A DNA stretch of 35,828 nt from the NCBI GenBank assembly GCA_035642125.1, contig DASQSZ010000107.1:1-35828 (forward strand), in the 5' to 3' direction. The notes under the pieces were generated by a model, which searched no databases, had not been told where the DNA came from, and was given only the letters and a program-made list of their open reading frames with translations. A program made the position numbers and the translations under genes. The DNA is from CALAED01 sp937891035 (lineage in GTDB: Bacteria; Actinomycetota; Actinomycetes; Streptosporangiales; Streptosporangiaceae). Below, in pieces: positions 18,127-26,016 of the stretch. Position 1 is the first letter of the stretch. Each line of letters opens with the position of its first letter.

Positions 18127-18147
18127 CTTGAGTCTGGCTCGCTCAAC
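18127..18147 (-). promoter_or_regulatory. HAIR operator (HspR-binding inverted repeat)
   Basis: CTTGAGT-CTGGCTC-GCTCAAC. The known HAIR consensus is CTTGAGT-N7-ACTCAAG: the left half matches 7/7 and the right half 5/7, with the exact 7-nt spacer. It begins 4 bp upstream of the -35 hexamer of the dnaK promoter, a position from which HspR can block polymerase. The hspR gene is in the same operon, which makes the assignment strong. Confidence 0.88.
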
Positions 18148-18199
18148 ATTGCTGCCAACTGATCCAACGCGACGGTGAGCCGGGTTGTTCCCAGCCGGC

Positions 18200-18227
18200 G
18201 GCCTGGAGGCCTGCCGGCCTGGAGGCC
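18200..18227 (-). terminator. Twin inverted repeats GGCCTGGAGGCC between the fusion gene and dnaK
   Basis: GGCCT-GG-AGGCC occurs at 18200-18211 and again at 18216-18227. Each copy is self-complementary (5-bp arms), and together they can form a larger G/C structure with the neighbouring CCGGC/GCCGG bases. Located 60-90 bp after the stop of the upstream 959-codon gene, they probably stop transcription before the dnaK promoter. Confidence 0.45.
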
Positions 18228-18256
18228 CGGCGGTCGGCGCCCGGGGGCCAGGGTGC

Positions 18257-18281
18257 GGGCCGGGCCGGGCCGGGCCGGGGG
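18257..18281 (+). repeat. (GGGCC)4-GGGGG tandem repeat with G-quadruplex pattern
   Basis: Four perfect GGGCC units (18257-18276) followed by a run of five G. The + strand thus has five runs of at least three G separated by two-base loops, the pattern of a very stable G-quadruplex. It lies a few bases beyond the stop codon (18288) of the 959-residue gene and on its template strand, so it may stall polymerase. Copy number is likely to vary. Confidence 0.7.
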
Positions 18282-18287
18282 AAGACG

Positions 18288-21167
18288 TCACGGCCGGCGG
18301 CAGGTGACGGGATCCCCTTTCCCCGCTGTCCCGCACCGGAACACCACAGTGGGCGGAACGTCCGTTTGCGGGATGCTCTCCGCCCGCACGAGGAAGATCA
18401 TCTTGTCGACCGGCTCGCCGTCGGCGTCGAACCTGATGTCCCCGGTCACGCCGGGGAACGGCGTCGTCTGGTGCCGCCGGTGAATGGCGGCATGGAGCGG
18501 CACCGGATCAATGGAGTCTGGGTCCCAGCGCGGAGGCGGGTCCGGGCGCTGGTCGGCGAGATCCTGGACCGCGCGCAGCACGATCATGGCAGAGTCGTAG
18601 GACAACCCAACCCGCTCGCCGACGGGCAGGTTGGAGCGGGCGGGGTCGCAGCGCGGCGAGCTGAGCAGATCGGGTGCCCGAAGCAGCGAAGAGAACTTGC
18701 GCGCCGCCTCCTCGCCGGTGCGTCGGCCGAGCGGGCCGCACGTGGCCAGCCAGCCCTTCGACACGTACGTGAGCGGGATGTTGCCAGGGGCGAGCCGGCG
18801 GCTCTTGGTGTTGGCCATGTAACGGTTCACCGAGTCGTCGGCCACAACGTGGTCCGGGGGATCGTCGCCGCACGATCGCGAGAGCCGTTCGATGAAGCGG
18901 CCGAACTCCGTCCACCGGCCCGCGAAGAACACCATGCCCCGGTAGCCGCAGTCTTCGGTCATGCTCGTCTCGCCGTCGAACGGGTCGACGCGTTCCAGCC
19001 GCCGGCCGAACATCCGTTTCAAGCCGGCGAGCATGGTGTCCACGTAATGATCGTCGGAGCGTGCGGAGTCCTTGCCCAACGTGTAGTAGACGCGGACGCC
19101 GCGCACGCGCAGCACCGTGCTCGCGTACCGCTCAACGAGCCTGGCCTGATCGAGGTTCGGCGCCGAGACCTGAAGGTAGAGCTTCGAGTACCGGTACATG
19201 CCGTCGGCCGAGAGAGTGGGCGCGACGGCGAGGATCCCCGCGTCGTGCAGCAGGCCGAGCGCCGTGCCGGTGACCTTGCGGCTCTCCACAAGACCGACCA
19301 CGCCGATGAGGGTGCGGTCGCGGCGAGCCAGATCAACGATCATCGTCGCCGCTTCCTTCGCGTACCTCATCTGGAAGCCGGCGTTGGCGATCACGACGCG
19401 CAGCAGCGGCTTACTCGGCACGCCGCTCGTGCGGATGCCGTCGTATTGGGCCACCGCCAGCCCTTCCAGATCTTCTCGTTCCGCCGCGTACGCCTCTTCG
19501 TCGGGGAGGCGATCGATCTTTCGGCCGGTCAGGGTGCCGAGGTACACCAGCGTGACCAGCGGCCGGTGCCGACCACCGGCCTCCCACTGGTCACGAACCT
19601 CCTCATTCTGCGTGAAGATCCGCCGCTGGACGTCGACCAGCAGCCGCTGACCGAGCTGATCGTTGAACCGGAAGCCGTTGCTCGCGCTCAGCCCGATGCA
19701 CTGGCCACCGATCTCGCGCACCGAGACGTCGCGGTCGAGCGGCGAATGGCCGCAGCCCGGCCAGCCGGACCGGACCGCGACGATGCCGCCGGCGGAGCCG
19801 ACGACCACCAGGCAGGCGACGACGGCGACGGTGCGCCGGGCGAACCACGGCGGCTTCGGCGGAACGAAGGCCGGCGGGCCGTCGCCGCCCGCTCGCCCCG
19901 TCTCCGCTCCATTGGTTTCCGTGGCCGGCACGGCGGGTTCGTCGATCGACCAGATCCAGGCGCCAGGGCCGCGCGCCCGGCGCTTCCTCGGCAGCGCCTT
20001 CGCCCAGCCCCGGTACGCCGATTCGAGATCATCAGGCCCGATGGCCGGCGCGGCGGACGGCCGTGGCGGCCGCGCGCTCGCGCAGACCACAAGCAGCGGG
20101 TCGTTGCGGCCGGTCTCGTTGCGTACGTCGTTGATGAGCCGGAGCAATGTGTGGCCGGTGGTGCCCGGGTCGATGTCGTCGATCATCACGATCGGATAAG
20201 CGGTGCGCCGCCAGCCTTGGATGCGCCACGGCCGCCGCAGATAGGCATGCCGTAGGTCTTCGAGGAAGGCATGGAGCAGCAGCTTTTCGATCTGGTCGGG
20301 CGGCTCGTCGTCCCGGCGGCCGGCGGTGAGCCGCTCGCCGAGGCCGAGGAACGTGCCGGATTGCGCCGGCGCGAGGTAATGCTGGCGCATGAACCACCGG
20401 TACCGTCGGCCGATCACCGGGACCTTGCCGGAGATGGCGACGCGGAAAAGCACCTGCGGCACCAGCCTGCTGAGCAGCCAGGACAGCACGGCGAACACGC
20501 CGAACAGGCCCTCGCCCGACAGGTCGCCCCGCTCGGACAGATCGGCCCGGTGGCGCGGCCGGGCGCGGCGGCGTAGCAGGCGCGCGAGTTCGCCCGGTAT
20601 GTCGTCGGAGCGACAGTCCGACAGATCTTGGTCCAGCAGCCAGGCGGCCAGCGCGTAGTGCCGGAACCACAGCCGGCCGGTGCCGAACGTCGGCCGGGAC
20701 AGCTTCCGGCAGAGCCGGTCGAGTAGCTGCCTGATCTCCGTCTCGGCCCCGTCGCCGGGGCGCGCGCCGTTCGTGAGCCGGCGGTCGTCCGCGGGCGGCG
20801 GACCGTTGGCGGGCCCGGGGCCGTGGGCGGGCCGGAAACCGTTGGGGGGTCGGGGACCGTTGGGAGGCCGGGGACCGTCCGTGGGTCGCGCGGCGGCGGC
20901 CGGCTCCGCATCGGTCGCGGGCGACGCGGGGAGCCGGGCGTGCGGCACCTGATACCGGCCAGGACTCGTTAACCGGCCCGCAAGCGCGTCGAGGACGGCG
21001 CCGCCGCCTCCCCCGGTCAGCCAGATCAGCGGGAGCGGCCGGTCGCGCCAGCGTGGCCGCACGGCCAGCGTGGCGACCAGCCGGAGGAATGCGTTGGTCC
21101 AGCGTGGCCTGGGCTCGGCGGCGCGGCCCGCGGCCCGCTCAGCCCGCAGGTCCACGTGGGGCCGCAC
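18288..21167 (-). CDS. Membrane fusion: degenerate P-loop NTPase-like cytoplasmic half + TM helix + periplasmic-binding-protein-like ectodomain
   Basis: 959 residues; I do not recognise a named family. Residues 1-440 (cytoplasmic) look like a remodelled P-loop NTPase: WLTGGGGGAVLDALAG at 49-64 sits where a Walker A would be but lacks the Lys-Ser/Thr, and VMIDDIDPGTTG (M328, D330, D331, D333) is a Walker-B-like strand followed by a helix (LLRLINDVRNETGR) and a strand LLVVCAS. A Pro/Asn/Gly repeat insertion (PRPPNGPRPPNG) fills about 90-135. One helix, residues 446-465, spans the membrane. Residues 470-959 resemble type I periplasmic binding proteins of the LivJ kind (LVTLVYLGTLTGR, VIANAGFQMRYAKEAATMIVDLARRD, LIGVVGLVESRKVTGTALGLLHDAGI, ILAVAPTLSADGMYRYS, VYYTLGKDSARSDDHY). 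The ectodomain has eight cysteines, fitting disulfides outside. GTG 21167 has no ribosome-binding site, so the true start may differ. Divergent from the GntR gene; upstream of dnaK but terminator-separated. Confidence 0.8.
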   Translation of the reverse strand: MRPHVDLRAERAAGRAAEPRPRWTNAFLRLVATLAVRPRWRDRPLPLIWLTGGGGGAVLDALAGRLTSPGRYQVPHARLPASPATDAEPAAAARPTDGPRPPNGPRPPNGFRPAHGPGPANGPPPADDRRLTNGARPGDGAETEIRQLLDRLCRKLSRPTFGTGRLWFRHYALAAWLLDQDLSDCRSDDIPGELARLLRRRARPRHRADLSERGDLSGEGLFGVFAVLSWLLSRLVPQVLFRVAISGKVPVIGRRYRWFMRQHYLAPAQSGTFLGLGERLTAGRRDDEPPDQIEKLLLHAFLEDLRHAYLRRPWRIQGWRRTAYPIVMIDDIDPGTTGHTLLRLINDVRNETGRNDPLLVVCASARPPRPSAAPAIGPDDLESAYRGWAKALPRKRRARGPGAWIWSIDEPAVPATETNGAETGRAGGDGPPAFVPPKPPWFARRTVAVVACLVVVGSAGGIVAVRSGWPGCGHSPLDRDVSVREIGGQCIGLSASNGFRFNDQLGQRLLVDVQRRIFTQNEEVRDQWEAGGRHRPLVTLVYLGTLTGRKIDRLPDEEAYAAEREDLEGLAVAQYDGIRTSGVPSKPLLRVVIANAGFQMRYAKEAATMIVDLARRDRTLIGVVGLVESRKVTGTALGLLHDAGILAVAPTLSADGMYRYSKLYLQVSAPNLDQARLVERYASTVLRVRGVRVYYTLGKDSARSDDHYVDTMLAGLKRMFGRRLERVDPFDGETSMTEDCGYRGMVFFAGRWTEFGRFIERLSRSCGDDPPDHVVADDSVNRYMANTKSRRLAPGNIPLTYVSKGWLATCGPLGRRTGEEAARKFSSLLRAPDLLSSPRCDPARSNLPVGERVGLSYDSAMIVLRAVQDLADQRPDPPPRWDPDSIDPVPLHAAIHRRHQTTPFPGVTGDIRFDADGEPVDKMIFLVRAESIPQTDVPPTVVFRCGTAGKGDPVTCRRP

Positions 21168-21298
21168 GCGGCGGCACCGGGTGCCGCATCGGCTGATCAG
21201 CGGGCCGGTGAGGGGCGGGTCTCAGTGGGAGGGACATCTCTCTTCCCAAAGGGTCAGTGAGCCGTCTATGGTGAGGCGGGGATCATTCCTACGGTCGA

Positions 21299-21309
21299 TT
21301 GTTGAACAA
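21299..21309 (+). promoter_or_regulatory. Palindrome TTGTT-G-AACAA before the GntR gene
   Basis: A perfect 5-bp inverted repeat around one central G, 22 bp before the ATG of the FCD-type regulator, in the 163-bp divergent gap. FCD/FadR-type proteins bind short palindromes and usually autoregulate, so this is a candidate operator. No -35/-10 pair is convincing. Confidence 0.4.
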
Positions 21310-21330
21310 AGTCTTAGGCACGAGGTAGTG

Positions 21331-22113
21331 ATGGTCAAGCCCTCTCGGCATTCAGACCCTTCCGCGTCGGAGGGTTCCGGCCGGCTCGACGATCTCGCGG
21401 ACCTCCCGGCCCTGCGGCCGCTGCCCACCGCCGCCGAGCGCGCGGCCGAGGTCATCAGGGAGAACATCTTCGAAGGCCGGTTCGCCCCGGGCACGCCGCT
21501 GCCGGAGGCGGCGCTGTCCAAGGCCCTGCAGGTGTCGCGCAATACGGTTCGTGAGGCGTTCCGCATGCTGACGAGCGAGCATCTGCTCACCTACGAGGCG
21601 CACAGGGGCGTCATGGTGCGGTGGCTGAGCGAGGTCGATGTCGGCGACATCTACCGGCTGCGTCGCATGTTCGAGCTCGCCGCCCTCGACCACGCCATCG
21701 ACGGGCGGCATGAGCTCGACGTGAGCGCGATCGGAGACCTGGTGACCACGGCCGAGCGGGCGGCAGCGGCCGGCCGGTGGAAGGAGGTGGGCACCGTCAA
21801 TCTGCGGTTCCATGAGCAGATCGTGGCCGCCCAGCAAAGCCCTCGGATCAACGAGGTCTTCCGCCGCCTCATGACGGAGATCCGCCTCGGCTTCTTGGTC
21901 TTCACCGACCCGGCCGAGCTGCACGGGGACTTCGTTCCGCGCAACCGCGAACTCCACGGCCTCATCGCCGGCGGCGATCTGAGGCAGGCGCGGGCGGAAC
22001 TCGCCATATATCTCGACGAGGCCGAGCACCGCATCACCACCGCGATAAGGGGCAGTTCCGATAGATCCGGTAGATCCGGTAGATCCAGGAAAGAGGGCCA
22101 AGCGGGTGTGTGA
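21331..22113 (+). CDS. GntR-family regulator, FCD (FadR-C) subclass
   Basis: 260-residue transcription factor. N-terminal winged helix at about 28-95: AAEVIRENIFEGRFAPGTPL, PEAALSKALQVSRNTVREAFR (recognition helix VSRNTVREAF), TYEAHRGVMVR (wing). C-terminal all-helical FCD effector domain (about 105-245) with IYRLRRMFELAALD and the histidine-bearing NLRFHEQIVAA and NRELHGLIAGG, consistent with the FCD metal/carboxylate site. The tail (DRSGRSGRSRK) comes from a 9-bp repeat, TAGATCCGG x3 at 22062-22088. ATG 21331 has GAGG five nt upstream; an earlier ATG in frame has no site. It ends 3 bp before the hydantoinase start, so it is probably the operon's own regulator and the effector may be a carboxylate or lactam linked to that enzyme. 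Confidence 0.9.
   Translation: MVKPSRHSDPSASEGSGRLDDLADLPALRPLPTAAERAAEVIRENIFEGRFAPGTPLPEAALSKALQVSRNTVREAFRMLTSEHLLTYEAHRGVMVRWLSEVDVGDIYRLRRMFELAALDHAIDGRHELDVSAIGDLVTTAERAAAAGRWKEVGTVNLRFHEQIVAAQQSPRINEVFRRLMTEIRLGFLVFTDPAELHGDFVPRNRELHGLIAGGDLRQARAELAIYLDEAEHRITTAIRGSSDRSGRSGRSRKEGQAGV
22062..22088 (+). repeat. 9-bp tandem repeat TAGATCCGG x3 at the end of the GntR gene
   Basis: Two perfect copies and one with a single change, in frame, encoding repeated Arg-Ser-Gly at the C-terminus. Copy-number change would only alter the tail length. Confidence 0.7.
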
Positions 22114-22116
22114 TCG

Positions 22117-25100
22117 ATGAGTGGGCGCTGGCAGTTTTGGATCGACCGCGGCGGCACGTTCACCGATGTCGTGGGGCGCCGCCCCGACGGGTCCATCGTC
22201 ACCCGCAAGCTGCTGTCGGACAACCCAGAGCGTTACCGCGACGCCGCGGTGGCCGGCATCCGACAGGTGCTCGGCCGCGCGCCGGACGAGCCGATTCCGG
22301 CCGAACAGATCGAGGCGGTGCGCCTCGGCACCACCGTCGCGACCAACGCGCTGCTCGAACGAACGGGCGAGCCGACCGTACTGGTGATCACGAAGGGGTT
22401 CCGCGACGCGCTGCGGATCGCCTACCAGAACCGGCCGCGCATCTTCGCCCGCGAGATCGTGCTGCCGGAGCTCCTCTACTCCCGCGTGATAGAGGCGGAC
22501 GAACGGATCGGCGCCGACGGCAAGGTCGTCACGCCGCTCGACGAGGACGCCGTGGCCGGGCGGCTGCGGGAGGCCTACGACGAGGGGTTCAGATCGGTGG
22601 CGATCGTGTGCGTGCACGGCTACCGCCACCCCGAGCACGAGGCGCGGATCGGCGAGCTCGCTCGCGAGATCGGCTTCCCGCAGGTCTCGGAGTCGCACCG
22701 GACCAGCCCGTTGATGAAGCTGGTCTCGCGCGGCGACACGACGGTCGTGGACGCCTACCTCTCGCCCATCCTCGACAGGTACGTCGACCAGGTGGCCGGC
22801 GAGCTGGGCGGCGTGCCGCTGATGTTCATGCGCTCCAGCGGCGGCCTCGCCGACGCGCGTGCCTTCCGCGGCAAGGACTCCATCCTGTCCGGCCCGGCCG
22901 GCGGCATCGTCGGCATGGCCCGTACCTCGGCGGCGGCGGGCTTCACCAAGGTCATCGGCTTCGACATGGGCGGGACGTCGACCGACGTGTCCCACTACGC
23001 GGGGGAGTTCGAGCGGCAGTACGAGACGCAGGTCGCGGGCGTGCGGATGCGGGCGCCGATGCTCAGCATCCACACCGTCGCCGCGGGCGGCGGGTCGATC
23101 CTGCACTTCGACGGGGAGCGTTACCGGGTCGGCCCCGACTCGGCGGGCGCCAATCCGGGGCCGGCCGCCTACCGGCGCGGCGGGCCGCTCACGGTCACCG
23201 ACGCCAACGTCATGCTCGGCCGGATCCAGCCGCGGCATTTCCCGTACGTGTTCGGACCGCGCGGCGACCAGCCACTGGACGACGGCGTCGTACACGAGCG
23301 CTTCGCCGCGCTGGCGCGGGAGATCGGCGACGGGCGCACACCGGAGCAGGTGGCGACCGGGTTCCTGGACATCGCTGTGGCCAACATGGCCAACGCCATC
23401 AAGAAGATCTCCGTGCAGCGCGGCTATGACATCACCCAATACGTGCTGGCCACGTTCGGCGGGGCCGGCGGGCAGCACGCGTGCGCGGTCGCCGACGCCC
23501 TCGGCGTCACCAAGGTGCTGATCCATCCGCTCGCCGGGGTGCTGTCGGCCTACGGTATGGGGCTCGCCGACATCACCGCGATGCGCGAGTCGGCCGTCGA
23601 GGCGCCGCTGGTGGACGAGCTGCTGCCGCACCTCGACGAGGTGCTTGCCGGCCTCGAGGCGGACGCCATGGGCGAGCTGGACATCGCCGCCGTGCCGCGC
23701 GAGCGCGTCTCGTCGATGCGGCGGGCGCATCTGCGCTACGACGGCACCGACACGGCGCTGCTCGTTCCGCTGAGCGGGTCGGTGGCGGAGATGGTCGCCG
23801 TGTTCGAAGCCGCCTACCAGCGGCGGTTCTCCTTCCTCATGCGCGACAAGCAGATCGTGGTCGAGGCGGTCTCGACCGAGCTCATCGGCGCCTCCGCCGT
23901 CGATGTCGAGCGCCCGGGCGACGGCGGTGCGGCGAGCGCCGGAGGCGTGGGGGGCGCCGGGGACTCGGGAGCCGTGGGCGGCGGCGCAGGGGGCGCCGCC
24001 GGGGCGGTCGAGCGGGTCCGGGTGTTCACGGCCGGGCGGTGGCGGGACGTACCGTTGTTCCGGCGGGCGGACCTGCGGCCGGGCGATGCGGTCGACGGGC
24101 CGGCGATCATCGTGGAGGAGAACGCCACCACAGTGGTCGAGCCTGGGTGGCGCGCCGGCGTCAACGAGCTCGCGCACCTCCTGCTGACCCGGGTCGCGGC
24201 ACGGGCCGAGACGGCCGGCGTGGGGACCGAGGTCGACCCCGTCATACTGGAGATCTTCAACAACCTGTTCATGTCCATCGCCGAGCAGATGGGCATTCGG
24301 CTCGAGAGCACGGCGCACTCGGTCAACATCAAAGAGCGGCTCGACTTCTCGTGCGCGCTGTTCGACTCCTTCGGCAACCTCATCGCCAACGCCCCGCACA
24401 TCCCGGTTCATCTCGGGTCGATGGGGGAGAGCATCAAAGAGGTCATCAAGCAGCGGCGAGGCGACGAGCGAACGAAGTGGACGGCCGAGGAACGAGGTCG
24501 TCCGCGTAGAGAGCGAGAAGCAGAGCGCGACCAAGAGCGCGACCGCGGTGAGGAGATGAAGCCCGGCGACGTGTACGTACTCAACGATCCGTACCACGGG
24601 GGCACGCACCTGCCGGACATCACCGTCGTCACGCCGGTGTTCGACGACGCGGGACAGGAGATCCTGTTTTATGTGGCCTCGCGCGGGCACCACGCCGAGA
24701 TCGGCGGGCTGACCCCGGGGTCGATGCCCTCGATCAGCACGCGAGTCGAGGAAGAGGGGGTGCTGATCCGCAACTGGCTGCTGGTCGAGAACGGCGCGCT
24801 GCGCGAGGCGGAGACCGTCGAGGCGCTGCGGGCGGCCGCCTACCCGTCGCGCAACCCCGCCAACAACATCGCCGACCTGCGCGCCCAGGTGGCGGCGAAC
24901 GAGAAGGGCGTCCAGGAGCTGCGCGCGATGGTCGAGCACTTCGGCCTCGACGTCGTCCGCGCGTACATGGGCCATGTGCAGGACAACGCGGAGGAGGCGG
25001 TGCGCAAGGTCATCCCGGCGCTGCGCGACGGCTCGTACACCTATGAGATGGACAACGGCGCCGTGATCAAGGTGGCCATCAGGGTCGACAAGGCGAACCG

Positions 25101-26016
25101 CGCCGCGGACATCGACTTCACTGGGACCTCACCCCAGCTGCCGAACAACTTCAACGCGCCGTCGTCGGTGGCGATGGCGGCCGTGCTGTACGTCTTCAGG
25201 ACGCTCGTGGACGATGACATCCCGCTGAACTCCGGATGCCTCAAACCGGTGCGCGTGATCATCCCGCCGGGCTGCATGCTGTCACCGGAGTATCCGGCGG
25301 CCGTCGTGGCGGGCAACGTCGAGACCTCGCAAGCGGTCACCGGGGCGCTGTACGCGGCGCTGGGCGTTCAGGCTGAGGGCTCGGGGACCATGAACAACAT
25401 CACCTTCGGCAACGACCGGTACCAGTACTACGAGACGGTGGCCGGCGGATCGGGCGCGGGCGACGGCTTCGCCGGCGCCGACGTTGTGCAGACCCACATG
25501 ACCAACTCCCGGCTCACCGACCCGGAGGTGCTTGAGTGGCGCTATCCGGTGCGGCTGGAGAGCTATGAGATCCGGCCGGGAACGGGCGGCCGGGGCCGAT
25601 GGCGGGGCGGCAACGGCGGCCGGCGGCGCATCCGTTTCCTTGAACCGATGACGGTCACCACGCTGAGCGGCCACCGGCGGATCCCTCCGTACGGGATGGC
25701 GGGCGGTGAGCCGGGGGCGCTGGGCGCCCATTGGGTCGAGCATCCCGACGGGTCGATGACCACCATGCGGGCCTGTGACTCCGTCTCGGTCGGCGGCGAT
25801 GACGTCTTCGTGCTCGAGACCCCCGGAGGCGGTGGCTACGGCGTGGCCGAGCCGACTAAGCTACTGGTGAGTAGCGTATGGCGACGCGACCTGCGTGGTG
25901 AGTTGGCCGGAATGGGCGGAAAGGAGCCTGTTGTCGTCTCGGCCGGGCGCTGTCGTACGCTGACAAGCCAGCTGCCAGCCATAACGGAAGGACAGGGACC
26001 TTGGTGCTCAGGTTGA
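22117..26016 (+). CDS. Fused hydantoinase/5-oxoprolinase (HyuA + HyuB), ATP-dependent
   Basis: 1299 residues combining both subunits of the hydantoinase A/oxoprolinase and hydantoinase B family, which open cyclic amides (5-oxoproline, hydantoins) with ATP; the true substrate is not determinable here. HyuA part (1 to about 690): FWIDRGGTFTDVVGRRPDG (8-26, actin-like phosphate loop), LGTTVATNALLERTGEP, GFDMGGTSTDVSHYAG (about 281) and NIKKISVQRGYD-like AIKKISVQRGYDITQY. HyuB part (from about 706): DPVILEIFNNLFMSIAEQMG, then DVYVLNDPYHGGTHLPD, GHHAEIGGLTPGSMP and a C-terminal GGGGYG (about 1240). Oddities: a Gly/Ala-rich spacer at about 606-632, a charged insert at about 777-812 (see 24462-24532), and about 50 residues beyond GGGGYG that overlap the next gene by 16 bp. 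Start 3 bp after the GntR stop. Confidence 0.88.
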   Translation: MSGRWQFWIDRGGTFTDVVGRRPDGSIVTRKLLSDNPERYRDAAVAGIRQVLGRAPDEPIPAEQIEAVRLGTTVATNALLERTGEPTVLVITKGFRDALRIAYQNRPRIFAREIVLPELLYSRVIEADERIGADGKVVTPLDEDAVAGRLREAYDEGFRSVAIVCVHGYRHPEHEARIGELAREIGFPQVSESHRTSPLMKLVSRGDTTVVDAYLSPILDRYVDQVAGELGGVPLMFMRSSGGLADARAFRGKDSILSGPAGGIVGMARTSAAAGFTKVIGFDMGGTSTDVSHYAGEFERQYETQVAGVRMRAPMLSIHTVAAGGGSILHFDGERYRVGPDSAGANPGPAAYRRGGPLTVTDANVMLGRIQPRHFPYVFGPRGDQPLDDGVVHERFAALAREIGDGRTPEQVATGFLDIAVANMANAIKKISVQRGYDITQYVLATFGGAGGQHACAVADALGVTKVLIHPLAGVLSAYGMGLADITAMRESAVEAPLVDELLPHLDEVLAGLEADAMGELDIAAVPRERVSSMRRAHLRYDGTDTALLVPLSGSVAEMVAVFEAAYQRRFSFLMRDKQIVVEAVSTELIGASAVDVERPGDGGAASAGGVGGAGDSGAVGGGAGGAAGAVERVRVFTAGRWRDVPLFRRADLRPGDAVDGPAIIVEENATTVVEPGWRAGVNELAHLLLTRVAARAETAGVGTEVDPVILEIFNNLFMSIAEQMGIRLESTAHSVNIKERLDFSCALFDSFGNLIANAPHIPVHLGSMGESIKEVIKQRRGDERTKWTAEERGRPRREREAERDQERDRGEEMKPGDVYVLNDPYHGGTHLPDITVVTPVFDDAGQEILFYVASRGHHAEIGGLTPGSMPSISTRVEEEGVLIRNWLLVENGALREAETVEALRAAAYPSRNPANNIADLRAQVAANEKGVQELRAMVEHFGLDVVRAYMGHVQDNAEEAVRKVIPALRDGSYTYEMDNGAVIKVAIRVDKANRAADIDFTGTSPQLPNNFNAPSSVAMAAVLYVFRTLVDDDIPLNSGCLKPVRVIIPPGCMLSPEYPAAVVAGNVETSQAVTGALYAALGVQAEGSGTMNNITFGNDRYQYYETVAGGSGAGDGFAGADVVQTHMTNSRLTDPEVLEWRYPVRLESYEIRPGTGGRGRWRGGNGGRRRIRFLEPMTVTTLSGHRRIPPYGMAGGEPGALGAHWVEHPDGSMTTMRACDSVSVGGDDVFVLETPGGGGYGVAEPTKLLVSSVWRRDLRGELAGMGGKEPVVVSAGRCRTLTSQLPAITEGQGPWCSG
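24462..24532 (+). repeat. Dispersed-repeat-like in-frame insert in the hydantoinase gene
   Basis: The block reads Arg/Glu/Lys/Asp-rich codons (residues about 782-805, e.g. ERTKWTAEERGRPRRERE) between KEVIKQRR-like helix and the conserved DVYVLNDPYHGG. In sequence it parallels the spacer upstream of grpE (16027-16115, other strand). The length keeps the frame open. The family normally has only a short loop here. Confidence 0.55.
25931..25961 (+). promoter_or_regulatory. Candidate promoter for the EtfD-like gene, inside the hydantoinase 3' end
   Basis: TTGTCG (25931-25936) and TACGCT (25956-25961, TAnnnT type) with a 19-nt spacer. Transcription would start near 25968, about 33 nt before the TTG at 26001, and the leader contains GGAAGGACAGGG as ribosome-binding site. 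A promoter inside the last codons of the preceding gene supports the view that those codons are a late extension. Confidence 0.4.

Noticed and set aside
18366..20255. 629-codon open frame opposite the NTPase/binding-protein fusion
   Set aside because: The minus strand has coherent fold features (Walker-B-like strand, TM helix, binding-protein segments); the plus frame is Arg/Ala/Val-rich noise.
21352..24975. 1207-codon open frame opposite the GntR and hydantoinase genes
   Set aside because: Antisense of two well-supported genes with strong family motifs; the translated product is Arg/His/Ala-rich and shows no domain.
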